Positions 32,581-41,219 of a stretch of DNA of 60,217 nt are shown one piece after another (position 1 is the stretch's first letter; every line of letters begins with the position of its first letter). A model generated the notes under the pieces. The model worked only from the letters and a program-made list of their open reading frames with translations, did not search any database and was not told the DNA's origin. The stretch lies in the NCBI GenBank assembly GCA_902778055.1, contig CACYWL010000013.1:1-60217 (forward strand). The letters are read 5' to 3'. The DNA is from an uncultured Eubacteriales bacterium. GTDB lineage: Bacteria > Bacillota > Clostridia > Christensenellales > Aristaeellaceae. A program made the position numbers and the translations under genes.

Positions 32581-33579
32581 ATGTCAGTGATTGATCGGAT
32601 CAAAGCGCAGGCGAAAACCAGTGTGAAGCATATTGTGCTGGCCGAGGGCAGCGAACCCAGAACCGTACAGGCGGCGGCGAAAATCGTGGCGGAGGGCCTG
32701 GCTAGGATCACCCTGGTTGGCAATCCGGAGGAGATCGCGAAGGTGGCGGCCGAGACCGGCACCGACCTGAAGGACGTCGCGATTGTGGATCCCGCAACCT
32801 GCGAAAAGAGCGAAGCCTATGCCGAGAAGCTCTGCGAGCTGCGGCAGAAGAAGGGCATGACCATCGAGCAGGCCCGCGATCTGGTTTATCACAACACCCT
32901 GTATTTCGCCACGATGATGCTGAAGATGGACGACGCGGACGGCATGGTGGCCGGCGCGATCAACTCCACCGGAAACGTGCTGCGCCCCGCGCTGCAGATC
33001 ATCAAGATGGCCCCCGGCATCTCCACGGCCTCCAGCTGCTTCATCATGGAGCTGCCCACGAAGGACTACGGGGATGACGGCGTGATGCTGTTCGGCGACT
33101 GCGCGGTGAACATCGAGCCCAGCGCCGACGAGCTGGCCGCCATTGCGCTGGCGACGGCGAACACCTGCCGGAGCCTGCTGCAGGCGGAGCCCCGGGTTGC
33201 GATGCTCTCCTTCTCCACGAAGGGCAGCGCGAAGCACGACGTGGTGACCCGGGTGCAGGAAGCGACCGCGAAGGCGAAGGAGCTGGCGCCGGATCTGATG
33301 CTGGACGGCGAGCTGCAGGCGGACGCCGCGCTGGTGCCCGAGGTGGCGAACCTGAAGGCCCCCGGATCCCCCGTGGCGGGCAAGAACCCCAACGTGCTGA
33401 TCTTCCCGAACCTGGGAGCCGGCAACATCGGATACAAGCTGGTGCAGCGGCTGGCGGGCGCCAAGGCGATCGGCCCGATCATCCAGGGTCTGGCCAAGCC
33501 GGTGAACGATCTGAGCCGCGGATGCAACGTCGAGGAGATCGTCAACACCGTCGCGGCGGTCGCGGTGATCGCCCAGTAA
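32581..33579 (+). CDS. pta: Phosphate acetyltransferase
   Basis: It is 332 aa, the length of single-domain Pta. It begins VIDRIKAQAKTSVKHIVLAE with the GSEPRT loop and contains DADGMVAGAINSTGNVLRPA, the SSCFIMELPTKDYGDDGVMLF family strand, MLSFSTKGSAKHD, DGELQADAAL and the C-terminal PNLGAGNIGYKLVQRL. It converts acetyl-CoA and phosphate to acetyl phosphate and CoA, the step before ATP formation by acetate kinase in fermenters. AGGAGGAAACG lies before the ATG. The acetate kinase gene is not adjacent. It is probably monocistronic. Confidence 0.95.
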   Translation: MSVIDRIKAQAKTSVKHIVLAEGSEPRTVQAAAKIVAEGLARITLVGNPEEIAKVAAETGTDLKDVAIVDPATCEKSEAYAEKLCELRQKKGMTIEQARDLVYHNTLYFATMMLKMDDADGMVAGAINSTGNVLRPALQIIKMAPGISTASSCFIMELPTKDYGDDGVMLFGDCAVNIEPSADELAAIALATANTCRSLLQAEPRVAMLSFSTKGSAKHDVVTRVQEATAKAKELAPDLMLDGELQADAALVPEVANLKAPGSPVAGKNPNVLIFPNLGAGNIGYKLVQRLAGAKAIGPIIQGLAKPVNDLSRGCNVEEIVNTVAAVAVIAQ

Positions 33580-33609
33580 TTCCGGCCCGGATACCGGGCA
33601 AAAAAAGCC

Positions 33610-33638
33610 TTGACTTTTGGCAGGGGCTTCCTTATACT
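33610..33638 (+). promoter_or_regulatory. rpmH promoter
   Basis: TTGACT (33610-33615), spacer 17, TATACT (33633-33638). A good strong-promoter match. Confidence 0.85.
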
Positions 33639-33721
33639 TATAAAGCTGTTCCAGCGATTCCGGGGCATTCCCGGGCGGGGATGATCCCTGTTGAATGTTT
33701 TAGGTAGAGGGGTGTTTTAAA

Positions 33722-33856
33722 ATGTTCCGTACGTATCAGCCCAAGAAGCGTCAGCGGAGTAAGGTTCACGGCTTCCGCGCCCGCATGTCGACCAAGAACG
33801 GCCGCCGCGTGCTGGCTGCCCGCCGTCGCCGCGGCCGCAAGGAGCTGACGGTGTGA
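33722..33856 (+). CDS. rpmH: 50S ribosomal protein L34
   Basis: It is 44 aa and very basic. [20 protein letters not shown] followed by [20 protein letters not shown] and ELTV is an unmistakable L34. It belongs to the large ribosomal subunit. GAGGGGTG lies before the ATG. In most bacteria rpmH is next to dnaA at the origin of replication; here the gene upstream is pta on the same strand. A terminator at 33895 separates it from rnpA. Confidence 0.98.
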   Translation: MFRTYQPKKRQRSKVHGFRARMSTKNGRRVLAARRRRGRKELTV

Positions 33857-33894
33857 CCGACGCCGTCCAGCTGTATCGCTTGACTGTGGATCAG

Positions 33895-33925
33895 GCCCGC
33901 CTTCGTTGAAAAAGGCGGGCTTTTT
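33895..33925 (+). terminator. Terminator or attenuator between rpmH and rnpA
   Basis: GCCCGCCTT (33895-33903) pairs with AAGGCGGGC (33912-33920), 8-base loop, then five T. It would make rpmH transcripts more abundant than rnpA, as expected since L34 is needed in far larger amounts. Confidence 0.88.
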
Positions 33926-34013
33926 CCTGATTCAGAGCTTTCCCGGGGGCGGCTGTCCGCTCCGGGGAGAAAAATCCTGAGGAGATTTTCCGGGTCAGCC
34001 GGAGGAAAGGAAT

Positions 34014-34358
34014 ATGGAAAGACAGTATCGGCTGCAAAAAAACAGTGCGTTTCAGTATGTCTACCGTCGGGGACATTCTGTCGCCTGCCGCGATCTGGTT
34101 CTGCTCCACGCCCGGGGGCGCGGGGTGAAGGTCGGATTTTCCGTCAGCAGAAAGGTAGGCAACGCTGTGGTCCGCAACCGGATCAGGCGCCGCCTCCGGG
34201 AATGCTTCCGGCCCCTTCTGGGGGACGTAAAACCCGGCCTGTACGTGTTTGTCGCCAGACCGTCGGCCGCGAAGGCCACCTTCCAGAGCCTGCAGAGGGA
34301 CGTCCGATACCTGCTGAAGAAGCAGGAGGCCTATACGGAAGGGAATCGCGCCAGATGA
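34014..34358 (+). CDS. rnpA: Ribonuclease P protein component
   Basis: It is 114 aa and basic. The family core is [20 protein letters not shown] (the RNR motif that binds RNase P RNA), with [19 protein letters not shown] before it and [20 protein letters not shown] after. It assists the catalytic RNA in 5' processing of tRNA precursors. AGGAAAGG lies before the ATG. It overlaps yidD by four bases (ATGA). The rnpB RNA was not seen in this window. Confidence 0.96.
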   Translation: MERQYRLQKNSAFQYVYRRGHSVACRDLVLLHARGRGVKVGFSVSRKVGNAVVRNRIRRRLRECFRPLLGDVKPGLYVFVARPSAAKATFQSLQRDVRYLLKKQEAYTEGNRAR

Positions 34359-34597
34359 AGCGTCTTTTGCTGTTCCTGATCCGGTTTTACCGGAAGCATA
34401 TCAGCCCGAGAAAGGGGAAGCCGGCCTGCCGCTATATCCCCACCTGCTCCCAGTATGCCCTGACGGCGGTCGAACGCTACGGGGCCTGGAAGGGCGGGCG
34501 GATGGCGGCCTGGCGGCTGCTGCGCTGCAACCCCTTCAGCCGGGGAGGGTATGATCCGGTGCCCGAGGATCTGTATACTTTCATAAGGAGGGAATAA
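34355..34597 (+). CDS. yidD: Membrane protein insertion efficiency factor YidD
   Basis: It is 80 aa. [20 protein letters not shown] then [19 protein letters not shown] and [16 protein letters not shown] are the hallmarks of this small protein, including the Cys-rich CxxxPTCS loop. It helps YidC insert proteins into the membrane. It starts inside the rnpA stop (ATGA) and is followed by yidC after 6 bases, so the three are translationally coupled. Confidence 0.96.
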   Translation: MKRLLLFLIRFYRKHISPRKGKPACRYIPTCSQYALTAVERYGAWKGGRMAAWRLLRCNPFSRGGYDPVPEDLYTFIRRE

Positions 34598-34603
34598 CCG
34601 AGC

Positions 34604-35611
34604 ATGAACGAAGCGCTGTTCAACTTTCTGTCCTGGATCAACTCCTGGGTAGGCAGCTGGGGCTGGGCGATGGTGGTCTTCACGATCCTGATCCGTCTGG
34701 CGCTGACGCCCCTGGATCTCCGGAGCCGGGCCGGCATGCGGAAGACGCAGAAAATTCAGCCCAAGCTGGCTGAGCTGCAGAAGAAGTATGCCAACGACAA
34801 GGAAAAGCTGAACCAGAAAACCGCGGAGCTGTACAAGAAGGAAGGGGTCAACCCGATGAGCAGCTGCCTGCCGCTGCTGCTGACCTGGCCGATCCTGATC
34901 ATCGTGTTCTCCGCCATGCGCACCGCCGCGAACCGGGAGATCCTGGCGCAGGTGACGCAGATCCTGAACAACGAGACCCCCACGATGGAAACCTTTCTGT
35001 GGATCAAGAACCTGTGGATGCCCGACAGCCTGTTTGCGCCGGCCTGGCCGGACCTGAACACCCTGATGCAGATCCCGTCGGATCTGTGGCAGAGCTGGTT
35101 CAACGGCTTCGGGGACCAGCTGCCCCTGCTGCTGAAGGACCTGAACCTGACGGCGGAGAGCTTCGCGGGCGCGAATCTGCAGGCGACCATCCGGACCCTG
35201 CAGGCCGCCATGGCAGAGGGGAACGCGGCCTATGCCAACGCGATCAGCGTGAACAGCGGATGGACGTTCAACCTGCTGATTACGCAGCTGAGCGTTCTGA
35301 AGGAATACAACGGATACATGATCCTGCCGATTCTCAGCGCGGTGACGCAGGTCATCATGACCAAGATCACCGGCACGGGATCGCAGCAGTCCCAGGGCGG
35401 CGCGAACGATCAGGCCGCGGCGACCGGCAAGATGATGACCTGGTTCTTCCCGATCTTTTCCCTGTTCATCTGCTTCAGCTACAGCTCCGCCTTCGCCCTG
35501 TACTGGGTGATGGGCAACCTGGCCAGCATGGTGCAGACCGTTTTGATCAACAAGGTGCTTGACGACCGTGAAAAGAAGGCCGCGCTGGCCGGAGAGGGTA
35601 CGGTGAAATAA
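34604..35611 (+). CDS. yidC: Membrane protein insertase YidC/SpoIIIJ
   Basis: It is 335 aa, with no signal peptide cleavage or lipobox, so it starts directly with a membrane helix. WGWAMVVFTILIRLALTPLD carries the groove Arg on the first core helix, then the coiled cytoplasmic hairpin (KTQKIQPKLAELQKKYANDK), NPMSSCLPLLLTWPILIIV, and C-terminal FPIFSLFICFSYSSAFALYW. A loop of about 100 residues between core helices 2 and 3 is longer than in Bacillus. It inserts membrane proteins with or without SecYEG. AAGGAGGG precedes the ATG. Confidence 0.95.
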   Translation: MNEALFNFLSWINSWVGSWGWAMVVFTILIRLALTPLDLRSRAGMRKTQKIQPKLAELQKKYANDKEKLNQKTAELYKKEGVNPMSSCLPLLLTWPILIIVFSAMRTAANREILAQVTQILNNETPTMETFLWIKNLWMPDSLFAPAWPDLNTLMQIPSDLWQSWFNGFGDQLPLLLKDLNLTAESFAGANLQATIRTLQAAMAEGNAAYANAISVNSGWTFNLLITQLSVLKEYNGYMILPILSAVTQVIMTKITGTGSQQSQGGANDQAAATGKMMTWFFPIFSLFICFSYSSAFALYWVMGNLASMVQTVLINKVLDDREKKAALAGEGTVK

Positions 35612-35613
35612 GA

Positions 35614-36600
35614 ATGAAAAAATACGAAGCATCCGCCAGAACGGTGGAGGAAGCGATTGAGGCGGGCCTGCAGGAGCTGGGCGTCGGCATCGGCGACGTG
35701 GACGTGCAGGTGATCGAGGAAGGCAGCAAGGGGCTGTTCGGCCTCTTCGGCTCCAGGCTGGCGAAGGTCAGCCTGACGGTGAAGGAGGAGGACGAGGATC
35801 TGCTGGAGGACCTCATGGGCGGAGAGAAGAAGCCCCAGGCAAAGGAGCCGGAGGCCGCGCCCGCGCCGCAGCGGGAGGAAAAGCCCGTGACCGCTGAGGA
35901 GGAAGCTCCCGCGGAGGAAATCCGCGAGGAGAAGCAGGAAGCCCCCGCGAAGAGCGAACCGGAGCTGGCCGCTCCCGTCCGCCGCGTGGCCGCGAAAAAG
36001 ACGGAGAAAAAGCCCGCGAAGAAGGAAAAGCCCGCGGAGAAGAAGCCCGAGGCGGAGACGGCGGAGGAGCCCGAGGAGCCGAAGGCGGAGATCCGGCCCA
36101 TGGAAAAGCCGGAGATCACCGTGATCCCGGCGGATCAGCTTGAGCCGGACAGCCCCGCGGCGACGGCGTACGAATTCCTGCGGGAGATCACGAAGCTGAT
36201 GGGCGTCGAGGTTGCCATCGAGATGGGCACCGACGCGGAGGGCAACGTGTACGGCTCCATGACGGGCGACACCCTGGGCATCCTGATCGGCCGCCGCGGC
36301 GAGACGCTGGACGCCCTGCAGTATCTGACCAGCCTGAAGGTGAACCGGGGCCGCGAGGGCTATACCCGGGTCACCCTGGACACGGAGAACTACCGGGAGC
36401 GCCGGGAGGATACCCTGATCCGCCTGGCCAACCGCATGGCGAACCGCGCGACGCGGACCGGACGCCGGGTCAGCCTGGAGCCCATGAATCCCTATGAGCG
36501 GAGAATCATTCACTACGCGCTGCAGCAGAATCAGCTGGTGACGACCCATTCCGAGGGGGACGAGCCGAACCGGCACGTGGTCATTACGGTGAAGAAGTAA
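35614..36600 (+). CDS. jag: RNA-binding protein Jag/KhpB
   Basis: It is 328 aa and follows yidC by 2 bases. It has the Jag N-domain (residues 1-55; KYEASARTVEEAIEAGLQEL, GSKGLFGLFGSRLAKV), then a long low-complexity linker rich in E, A, K and P (about 60-170), a KH domain with MTGDTLGILIGRRGETLDAL (GxxG loop changed to GRRG) and a C-terminal R3H domain (RTGRRVSLEPMNPYERRIIH). It binds RNA and, with KhpA, influences cell division and wall synthesis in Gram-positives. The linker is unusually long and charged and may be a flexible spacer. Confidence 0.95.
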   Translation: MKKYEASARTVEEAIEAGLQELGVGIGDVDVQVIEEGSKGLFGLFGSRLAKVSLTVKEEDEDLLEDLMGGEKKPQAKEPEAAPAPQREEKPVTAEEEAPAEEIREEKQEAPAKSEPELAAPVRRVAAKKTEKKPAKKEKPAEKKPEAETAEEPEEPKAEIRPMEKPEITVIPADQLEPDSPAATAYEFLREITKLMGVEVAIEMGTDAEGNVYGSMTGDTLGILIGRRGETLDALQYLTSLKVNRGREGYTRVTLDTENYRERREDTLIRLANRMANRATRTGRRVSLEPMNPYERRIIHYALQQNQLVTTHSEGDEPNRHVVITVKK

Positions 36601-36618
36601 TCGGGAGGCGTATTATCC

Positions 36619-37899
36619 ATGCTGGATATCAATCTGCTCCGGACGGATCCGGAAAAGGTCCGGGAGAATATTCGTAAAAAGTTCCAGGACGCGAAGCTGC
36701 CCATGGTGGACGAGGTGATCCAACTGGACCGCGATTACCGCGCCGCGCAGCAGCAGGCGGACGCCCTGCGCAATCAGCGGAAGGTCAGGAGCAAGGCCAT
36801 CGGCGGCCTGATGGCAAAGGGCGAAACCGCGGAGGCCGAGAAGGCCAAGGCGGAGGTTGCCTCCCTGGGCGAGGAGCTGGAGGCCCTGGAGGAAAAGGAA
36901 AAGGAGCTGCAGGCGGAAATCCGCAAGCGGATGCTCGTGATTCCGAACATCATCGACGATTCCGTGCCGATCGGGAAGGACGACAGCGAGAACGTGGAGC
37001 TGGAGCGCTTCGGCGAGCCCGTTGTGCCGGACTATGAGATTCCCTACCATGTGGACATCATGGAGCGGCTCAGCGGCATCGACCTGGACGCGGCCCGGGC
37101 GACCAGCGGCAACGGCTTCTACTATCTGATGGGCGACGTGGCCCGGCTGCACAGCGCGATTCTGTCCTACGCGCGGGATTTCATGATCGACCGCGGGTTC
37201 ACCTATGTCGTGCCGCCCTTCATGATCCACGGGGACGTGGTGACGGGCGTGATGAGCTTCGCCGAGATGGAAAACATGATGTACAAGATCGAGGGCGAGG
37301 ATCTGTATCTGATCGGCACCTCCGAGCACAGCATGATCGGCAAGTTCATCGACAGCATCCTGGAGGAGGATTCCCTGCCCAGGACGCTGACCAGCTACAG
37401 CCCCTGCTTCCGCAAGGAAGTCGGCGCCCACGGCATCGAGGAGCGCGGCGTATACCGCATCCATCAGTTTGAAAAGCAGGAAATGATCGTCGTCTGCAAG
37501 CCGGAGGACTCCATGGAGTGGTTCCGGAAGCTGTGGCAGAACACGGTGGATTTCTTCCGCACCCTGGATATCCCGGTGCGGACGCTGGAGTGCTGCTCCG
37601 GCGACCTGGCGGACCTGAAGGTCAAGAGCCTGGATGTCGAAGCCTGGTCTCCCCGGCAGAAGAAATACTTCGAGGTCGGCTCCTGCTCCAACCTGGGCGA
37701 CGCTCAGGCCCGGCGGCTGCAGATCCGCGTCCGGGGCAAGGACGGAAAGAAGTATTTTGCGCACACGCTGAACAATACCTGCGTCGCGCCGCCGAGAATG
37801 CTGATCGCGTTCCTGGAGAACAACCTGCGGGCGGACGGGACCGTTGCGATTCCCGAAGCGCTGCGCATGTACATGGGCGGAAAGGATCATATCGGATAA
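36619..37899 (+). CDS. serS: Seryl-tRNA synthetase
   Basis: It is 426 aa. The N-terminal arm is a long coiled coil (about 30-110) that grips the tRNASer variable arm. The class II motifs follow: motif 2 FRKEVGAHGIEERGVYRIHQ with QFEKQEM, TSEHSMIGKFID, and motif 3 NNTCVAPPRMLIAFLENN. The serine/ATP site EVGSCSNLGDAQARR is present. It charges tRNASer and also makes Ser-tRNASec. The gene starts 18 bases after jag behind GGGAGGCG, so it joins the rpmH-jag transcript or follows it; no T-box leader fits in the gap. Confidence 0.97.
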   Translation: MLDINLLRTDPEKVRENIRKKFQDAKLPMVDEVIQLDRDYRAAQQQADALRNQRKVRSKAIGGLMAKGETAEAEKAKAEVASLGEELEALEEKEKELQAEIRKRMLVIPNIIDDSVPIGKDDSENVELERFGEPVVPDYEIPYHVDIMERLSGIDLDAARATSGNGFYYLMGDVARLHSAILSYARDFMIDRGFTYVVPPFMIHGDVVTGVMSFAEMENMMYKIEGEDLYLIGTSEHSMIGKFIDSILEEDSLPRTLTSYSPCFRKEVGAHGIEERGVYRIHQFEKQEMIVVCKPEDSMEWFRKLWQNTVDFFRTLDIPVRTLECCSGDLADLKVKSLDVEAWSPRQKKYFEVGSCSNLGDAQARRLQIRVRGKDGKKYFAHTLNNTCVAPPRMLIAFLENNLRADGTVAIPEALRMYMGGKDHIG

Positions 37900-37906
37900 T
37901 GGGAGA

Positions 37907-37941
37907 GCCCTCCGGATTCCTCGGAATCCGGAGGGCCTTTT
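37907..37941 (+). terminator. Terminator after serS
   Basis: GCCCTCCGGATTCC (37907-37920) pairs perfectly with GGAATCCGGAGGGC (37923-37936), 2-base apparent loop, then C-TTTT. Confidence 0.93.
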
Positions 37942-38032
37942 CAAACCGCTTCGGAGACAAAAAAACACCCGGCCCGCCGGAGGGACGGCGGAGCGCGGGC
38001 GGGAACATCACAGAAACAGGAGGAAAGGAAAC

Positions 38033-38509
38033 ATGAAAATCGCCATCGGCAACGACCACGCGGGCGTGGAGATGAAGAACCAGATCGCGGACTGGCTCCG
38101 GGAGCAGGGCTGCGAAATCATCAATGTCGGCAACGATGACCCGGCGGACCGGCAGGACGATTATCCCATTTACGGATACAAGGTGGCCCGGCTGGTGAAG
38201 GACGGGGAGGCGGAGCTGGGCATCTGCATCTGCGGCACGGGAGTCGGCATCTCCCTTGCGGCGAACCGGGTCCGCGGCATCCGGGCCTGCGTCTGCTCCG
38301 AACCGTATACGGCGCAGCTTTCCCGGCGCCACAATAACACCAATGTCCTCTGCTTCGGCGCGAGGGTCATCGGGATCGAGATGGCCAAAATGATCGTAAA
38401 AGAATGGCTGGAGGCGAAGTTCGAAGGAGGACGCCACCAGCGCAGGATTGATATGATTCGTGAGATTGAAGAGACGGGAAGGCTTGCGGCCGCCGAAGAG
38501 AAAGCCTGA
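38033..38509 (+). CDS. rpiB: Ribose-5-phosphate isomerase B (RpiB/LacAB family)
   Basis: It is 158 aa from ATG 38033 behind CAGGAGGAAAGG. The RpiB pattern is clear: KIAIGNDHAGVEMKNQIADW, DYPIYGYKVARLV, ICGTGVGISLAANRVRGIRA with the catalytic Cys of CGTG, HNNTNVLCFGARVIG and EGGRHQRRI. It interconverts ribose 5-phosphate and ribulose 5-phosphate; related allose-phosphate isomerases share these motifs, so a side role is possible. It ends exactly where the facing seven-HTH gene ends: the two stop codons abut at 38509/38510. Confidence 0.94.
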   Translation: MKIAIGNDHAGVEMKNQIADWLREQGCEIINVGNDDPADRQDDYPIYGYKVARLVKDGEAELGICICGTGVGISLAANRVRGIRACVCSEPYTAQLSRRHNNTNVLCFGARVIGIEMAKMIVKEWLEAKFEGGRHQRRIDMIREIEETGRLAAAEEKA

Positions 38510-40033
38510 TCAGTCGGCCGTTGGCCGGGCGATCAGCGTGAGCACGCGCTCCGCCGTTTCCTCGTCCACCCGGCCCTGCTCCATGTAGCTGATGCTGCCC
38601 TGGGACAGCCCCAGCATGGACGCCAGGGCCTTCTGGCTCAGCCCGGCGGCCTGCCGGGCTTCCTGGATTTTCCTTCCCAGCTCCGGATTCCGGGACTTCC
38701 GGGCGCGGGCAGGCCGGGCCGCGGTCAGAACGGGATCCGGGATGGCCTTCCTTTCATCCTGATTCTCGGAGAGGGCGGTCAGCATCTGCAGAATTTTCTT
38801 TCCCGTCGCCTCGTCCACCTTGCCCCGTTCGATGAGGCTGACCCGGGTCTGCGGGAGCTGAAGCATGTTTCCGAGCGCCTTCTGGCTGAGGCCGGCGGCC
38901 TCGCGGGCGTCCCGGATATTCGAGCCCAGCAGCACCTGATCGGACTGCCGGACCTTCCGGGTTTTGATCTCCCGGACAGGCTTGCCGTGAATGCGGCGCA
39001 GGATGTTTTTCGCCTCCGGCTCGGTCACATTGCCGAGCTCAATCAGGCTGATGCGCGGCAGGGGAAGGCGCAGAATGGTCCCGAGCTCCTTCTGGGACAG
39101 GCCGGCCATGATCCGCTCCTGCCGGATCTGGGCTCCCGCCTTTTTCGGATCAAAGGCCCTGCTGCCCGCTTCGGCAGCAGAGACCTGCAGCTTTTCAATC
39201 AGCTCATCCGCGTGCTTTCCGGAGATATAACCGCTTTCAAGATGCGCCAGGGTCGTGTGCTTCAGCCCGAGGAGACCGGCGGCCTCCTTGACGCTCAGCC
39301 CGACGGACTTCCGGAATTCGCGGAGACGGAGCCCCGCCTCCCTGGGCGTTTCCGGGGCGGAGGAGTTTCCCGACGCGGCGGCGATCCGGCTGAGAATATG
39401 ATCGGCCTTCTGGTCGCGGATATATCCGGATTCCATCTGGGCCACCCGGCTGACGGAAAGCTCCAGCAGATCCGCCAGCTCCTCCCGGGAGAGGCCGGCG
39501 GCCTGACGGGCCTCGCGGACCCGGGCGCCTGCCTCCCGGTTGGGCGCGGGCACACGGGCCTCCTTCGGGGAGCGCTCCCGGCGCGGAGAGGACGCGGAGG
39601 AGGACAGACGGGGCGAACCCTTGACCCTTCCGTCCCCGTACATCAGCCATTTCCGGTTGATCCCGAGCCGGCGCTCAAATTCCTCGCCCCGGCGGCGGGA
39701 AATCTGATTTCCGACGCCGGACTCAAACTCCAGCAGGGCGAGGGGCGAGATCTCCAGCGCGGCCGCCGCCTCCTCCGGAGAAAGACCGTGCTCCTCCCTC
39801 CAGGCGCGGAGCCGTTCTCCGGGCGAGGTCTGATCAAAGGAGGGGAGAAAGGGATCCACATCCGGATCCTTCAGAATCCCCGGATTGATCGGAAACGCGG
39901 ATATATATTGCAGGAGGAGATAGGTTTCCCCATTCTCCTCACAGTCGATCACTTCCTGACGGGGCACGCCGAGCTCATCAGCCACCTGTGCCTGCGTCAG
40001 ACCCATGATTTCACGAATGTCTCGAATATTCAT
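38510..40033 (-). CDS. Protein made of seven XRE/Cro-type helix-turn-helix domains
   Basis: It is 507 aa. Seven HTH-XRE units can be counted: about 3-36, 72-134 (this one ends NRKWLMYGDG, as in phage-repressor-type HTHs), 169-218, 234-283, 299-348, 369-418 and 452-502. Most show the core (L/I)REARxxxGLSQxxLAxxLxLxxxxxSxxExG, and units 3-7 each end with a short helix of the form A..IL..I. Basic, Pro/Ser-rich linkers join them (SSPRRERSPKEARVPAPN; PARARKSR). There is no sensor, peptidase, or enzyme domain. Ordinary regulators have one or two such domains. Units 6 and 7 are most alike, suggesting internal duplication. A promoter (TAGACA-17-TATAAT) lies upstream on the minus strand. The function is unknown; multivalent DNA binding or nucleoid organisation is inference. 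Confidence 0.9.
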   Translation of the reverse strand: MNIRDIREIMGLTQAQVADELGVPRQEVIDCEENGETYLLLQYISAFPINPGILKDPDVDPFLPSFDQTSPGERLRAWREEHGLSPEEAAAALEISPLALLEFESGVGNQISRRRGEEFERRLGINRKWLMYGDGRVKGSPRLSSSASSPRRERSPKEARVPAPNREAGARVREARQAAGLSREELADLLELSVSRVAQMESGYIRDQKADHILSRIAAASGNSSAPETPREAGLRLREFRKSVGLSVKEAAGLLGLKHTTLAHLESGYISGKHADELIEKLQVSAAEAGSRAFDPKKAGAQIRQERIMAGLSQKELGTILRLPLPRISLIELGNVTEPEAKNILRRIHGKPVREIKTRKVRQSDQVLLGSNIRDAREAAGLSQKALGNMLQLPQTRVSLIERGKVDEATGKKILQMLTALSENQDERKAIPDPVLTAARPARARKSRNPELGRKIQEARQAAGLSQKALASMLGLSQGSISYMEQGRVDEETAERVLTLIARPTAD

Positions 40034-40397
40034 TGAAAAAGATATCTCCTGTATTCAAACAAATTCTGACGGGAAAGATTATAGCATTTCTAAGCGCTGT
40101 TGTCTATTGCGTAAAATGAAAAGAATATCACATTTAAGAAAAATGTAATGATTTGTATCCAGAAGAATTATCATCTGCGGAAAGGATTTTTCTCCGGAAG
40201 ACACACTTTACCGCTTTTTCAGGGAGAAGCGCAAAAAATGAGAGGACTGAGCATTCCGGCTTCTTGTCAGAAAAGGGCGCAGGGTGTATAATGCCTGCGG
40301 TTCCGGAAACCGGATTTCCGCCGGAAAAGCCGCCCCTGCGGGGCGGGCCGGCGGGGGAGTCCGGCGTGATGAAGAGAAGAAGAGGAGGAAAGAGAGT
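40034..40397. promoter_or_regulatory. Divergent promoter region between the seven-HTH gene and the aquaporin gene
   Basis: Leftward: TAGACA (plus-strand 40101-40106) and TATAAT (40078-40083), spacer 17. Rightward: TTGTCA (40264-40269), spacer 17, TATAAT (40287-40292). Between them is an AT-rich stretch with an ACATTT...AAATGT dyad near 40131-40148. The dyad is a possible operator for the seven-HTH protein, by position only. Confidence 0.7.
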
Positions 40398-41036
40398 ATG
40401 AAAGACGTAAAGAAGTATCTTGCTGAATTTATCGGCACGTTTGTGCTGGTGCTGGTGGCCTGCGGCGTGGCCGGTCAGACCGGGGGATCCCTGGGCGTGA
40501 CCAGCGTGGCCTTCGGTCTGGTGATCGTGGCGATGGCCTATTCCATCGGCAATGTCTCCGGATGCCACATCAACCCCGCGGTTTCCATCGCCATGCTGTG
40601 CGCGAAGAAGATGAGCCTGAAGGATTTCATCGGCTATGTCGTGGCCCAGTTCCTGGGCGCCATCGCCGGCGCGGCCGTGCTGATGGCCATCGTGGGCGAC
40701 GCGGGCAAGCTGGGCTGCAACGCGCTGTACAATGATAACGCGGGCATCTCCTTCGTGATCGAAGCGATCCTGACCTGCATCTTTGTGCTGACGATCCTGG
40801 GCGTGACCTCCAAGCAGGAGAACAGCAGCATCGCCGGCCTGGTGATCGGCGGCGCGCTGACCCTGGTTCACCTGCTGGGCATCAACTTCACCGGCACCTC
40901 CGTGAACCCCGCCCGCAGCTTCGGCCCGGCCCTGATCGCCGGCAACCTGAGCGGCATCTGGGTGTTCCTGCTGGCTCCGCTGGTGGGCGGCATCCTGGCG
41001 GCTGTGATCTACGGCTTCCTGAGCGAGAAGGAATAA
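40398..41036 (+). CDS. aqpZ: Aquaporin (MIP family), AqpZ-like
   Basis: It is 212 aa with six membrane helices and two half helices. The two pore motifs are HINPAVS and SVNPARS. The selectivity filter can be read as Phe (VAFGL), His (LVHLLGI), Thr (FTGTSVNPA) and Arg (NPARS), as in water-selective AqpZ rather than the glycerol channel GlpF, which has Gly in place of His. At 212 aa it is compact. GAGGAAAGAG lies before the ATG. It is monocistronic with its own promoter and terminator. Most likely it carries water and perhaps small neutral molecules. Confidence 0.93.
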   Translation: MKDVKKYLAEFIGTFVLVLVACGVAGQTGGSLGVTSVAFGLVIVAMAYSIGNVSGCHINPAVSIAMLCAKKMSLKDFIGYVVAQFLGAIAGAAVLMAIVGDAGKLGCNALYNDNAGISFVIEAILTCIFVLTILGVTSKQENSSIAGLVIGGALTLVHLLGINFTGTSVNPARSFGPALIAGNLSGIWVFLLAPLVGGILAAVIYGFLSEKE

Positions 41037-41062
41037 AAAACCCGGAAACTCTCCGGGACCGT

Positions 41063-41090
41063 CCGCGGGCCTTGCGCCCGCGGTTTTTTT
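41063..41090 (+). terminator. Terminator after the aquaporin gene
   Basis: CCGCGGGC (41063-41070) pairs with GCCCGCGG (41076-41083), then seven T. A weaker CCCGG/CCGGG hairpin lies just before it. Confidence 0.9.
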
Positions 41091-41169
41091 ATGCCGGCCG
41101 GGGTTCAAAGACGCGGGACAAACAGCCCGGCAGGAGGGACCGTGCCAGCCGGCCGGAGAGCACAGGACT

Positions 41170-41199
41170 AAAAAATCGCCGGACGAAGCCGTCCGGCGA
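41170..41199 (-). terminator. Terminator of the DegV gene
   Basis: TCGCCGGACG (41176-41185) pairs with CGTCCGGCGA (41190-41199), loop AAGC. On the minus strand a run of T follows at 41170-41175. Confidence 0.9.
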
Positions 41200-41219
41200 A
41201 CAGAATCGGGGAAAGGAAA

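Noticed and set aside
33580..34013. Replication origin near rpmH
   Set aside because: No dnaA gene, DnaA-box cluster or AT-rich unwinding element was found; only a promoter, rpmH and a terminator.
40134..41108. 324-codon antisense frame over the aquaporin gene
   Set aside because: No ribosome site, His/Gln/Gly-rich, while the plus strand encodes an intact channel with both NPA motifs.
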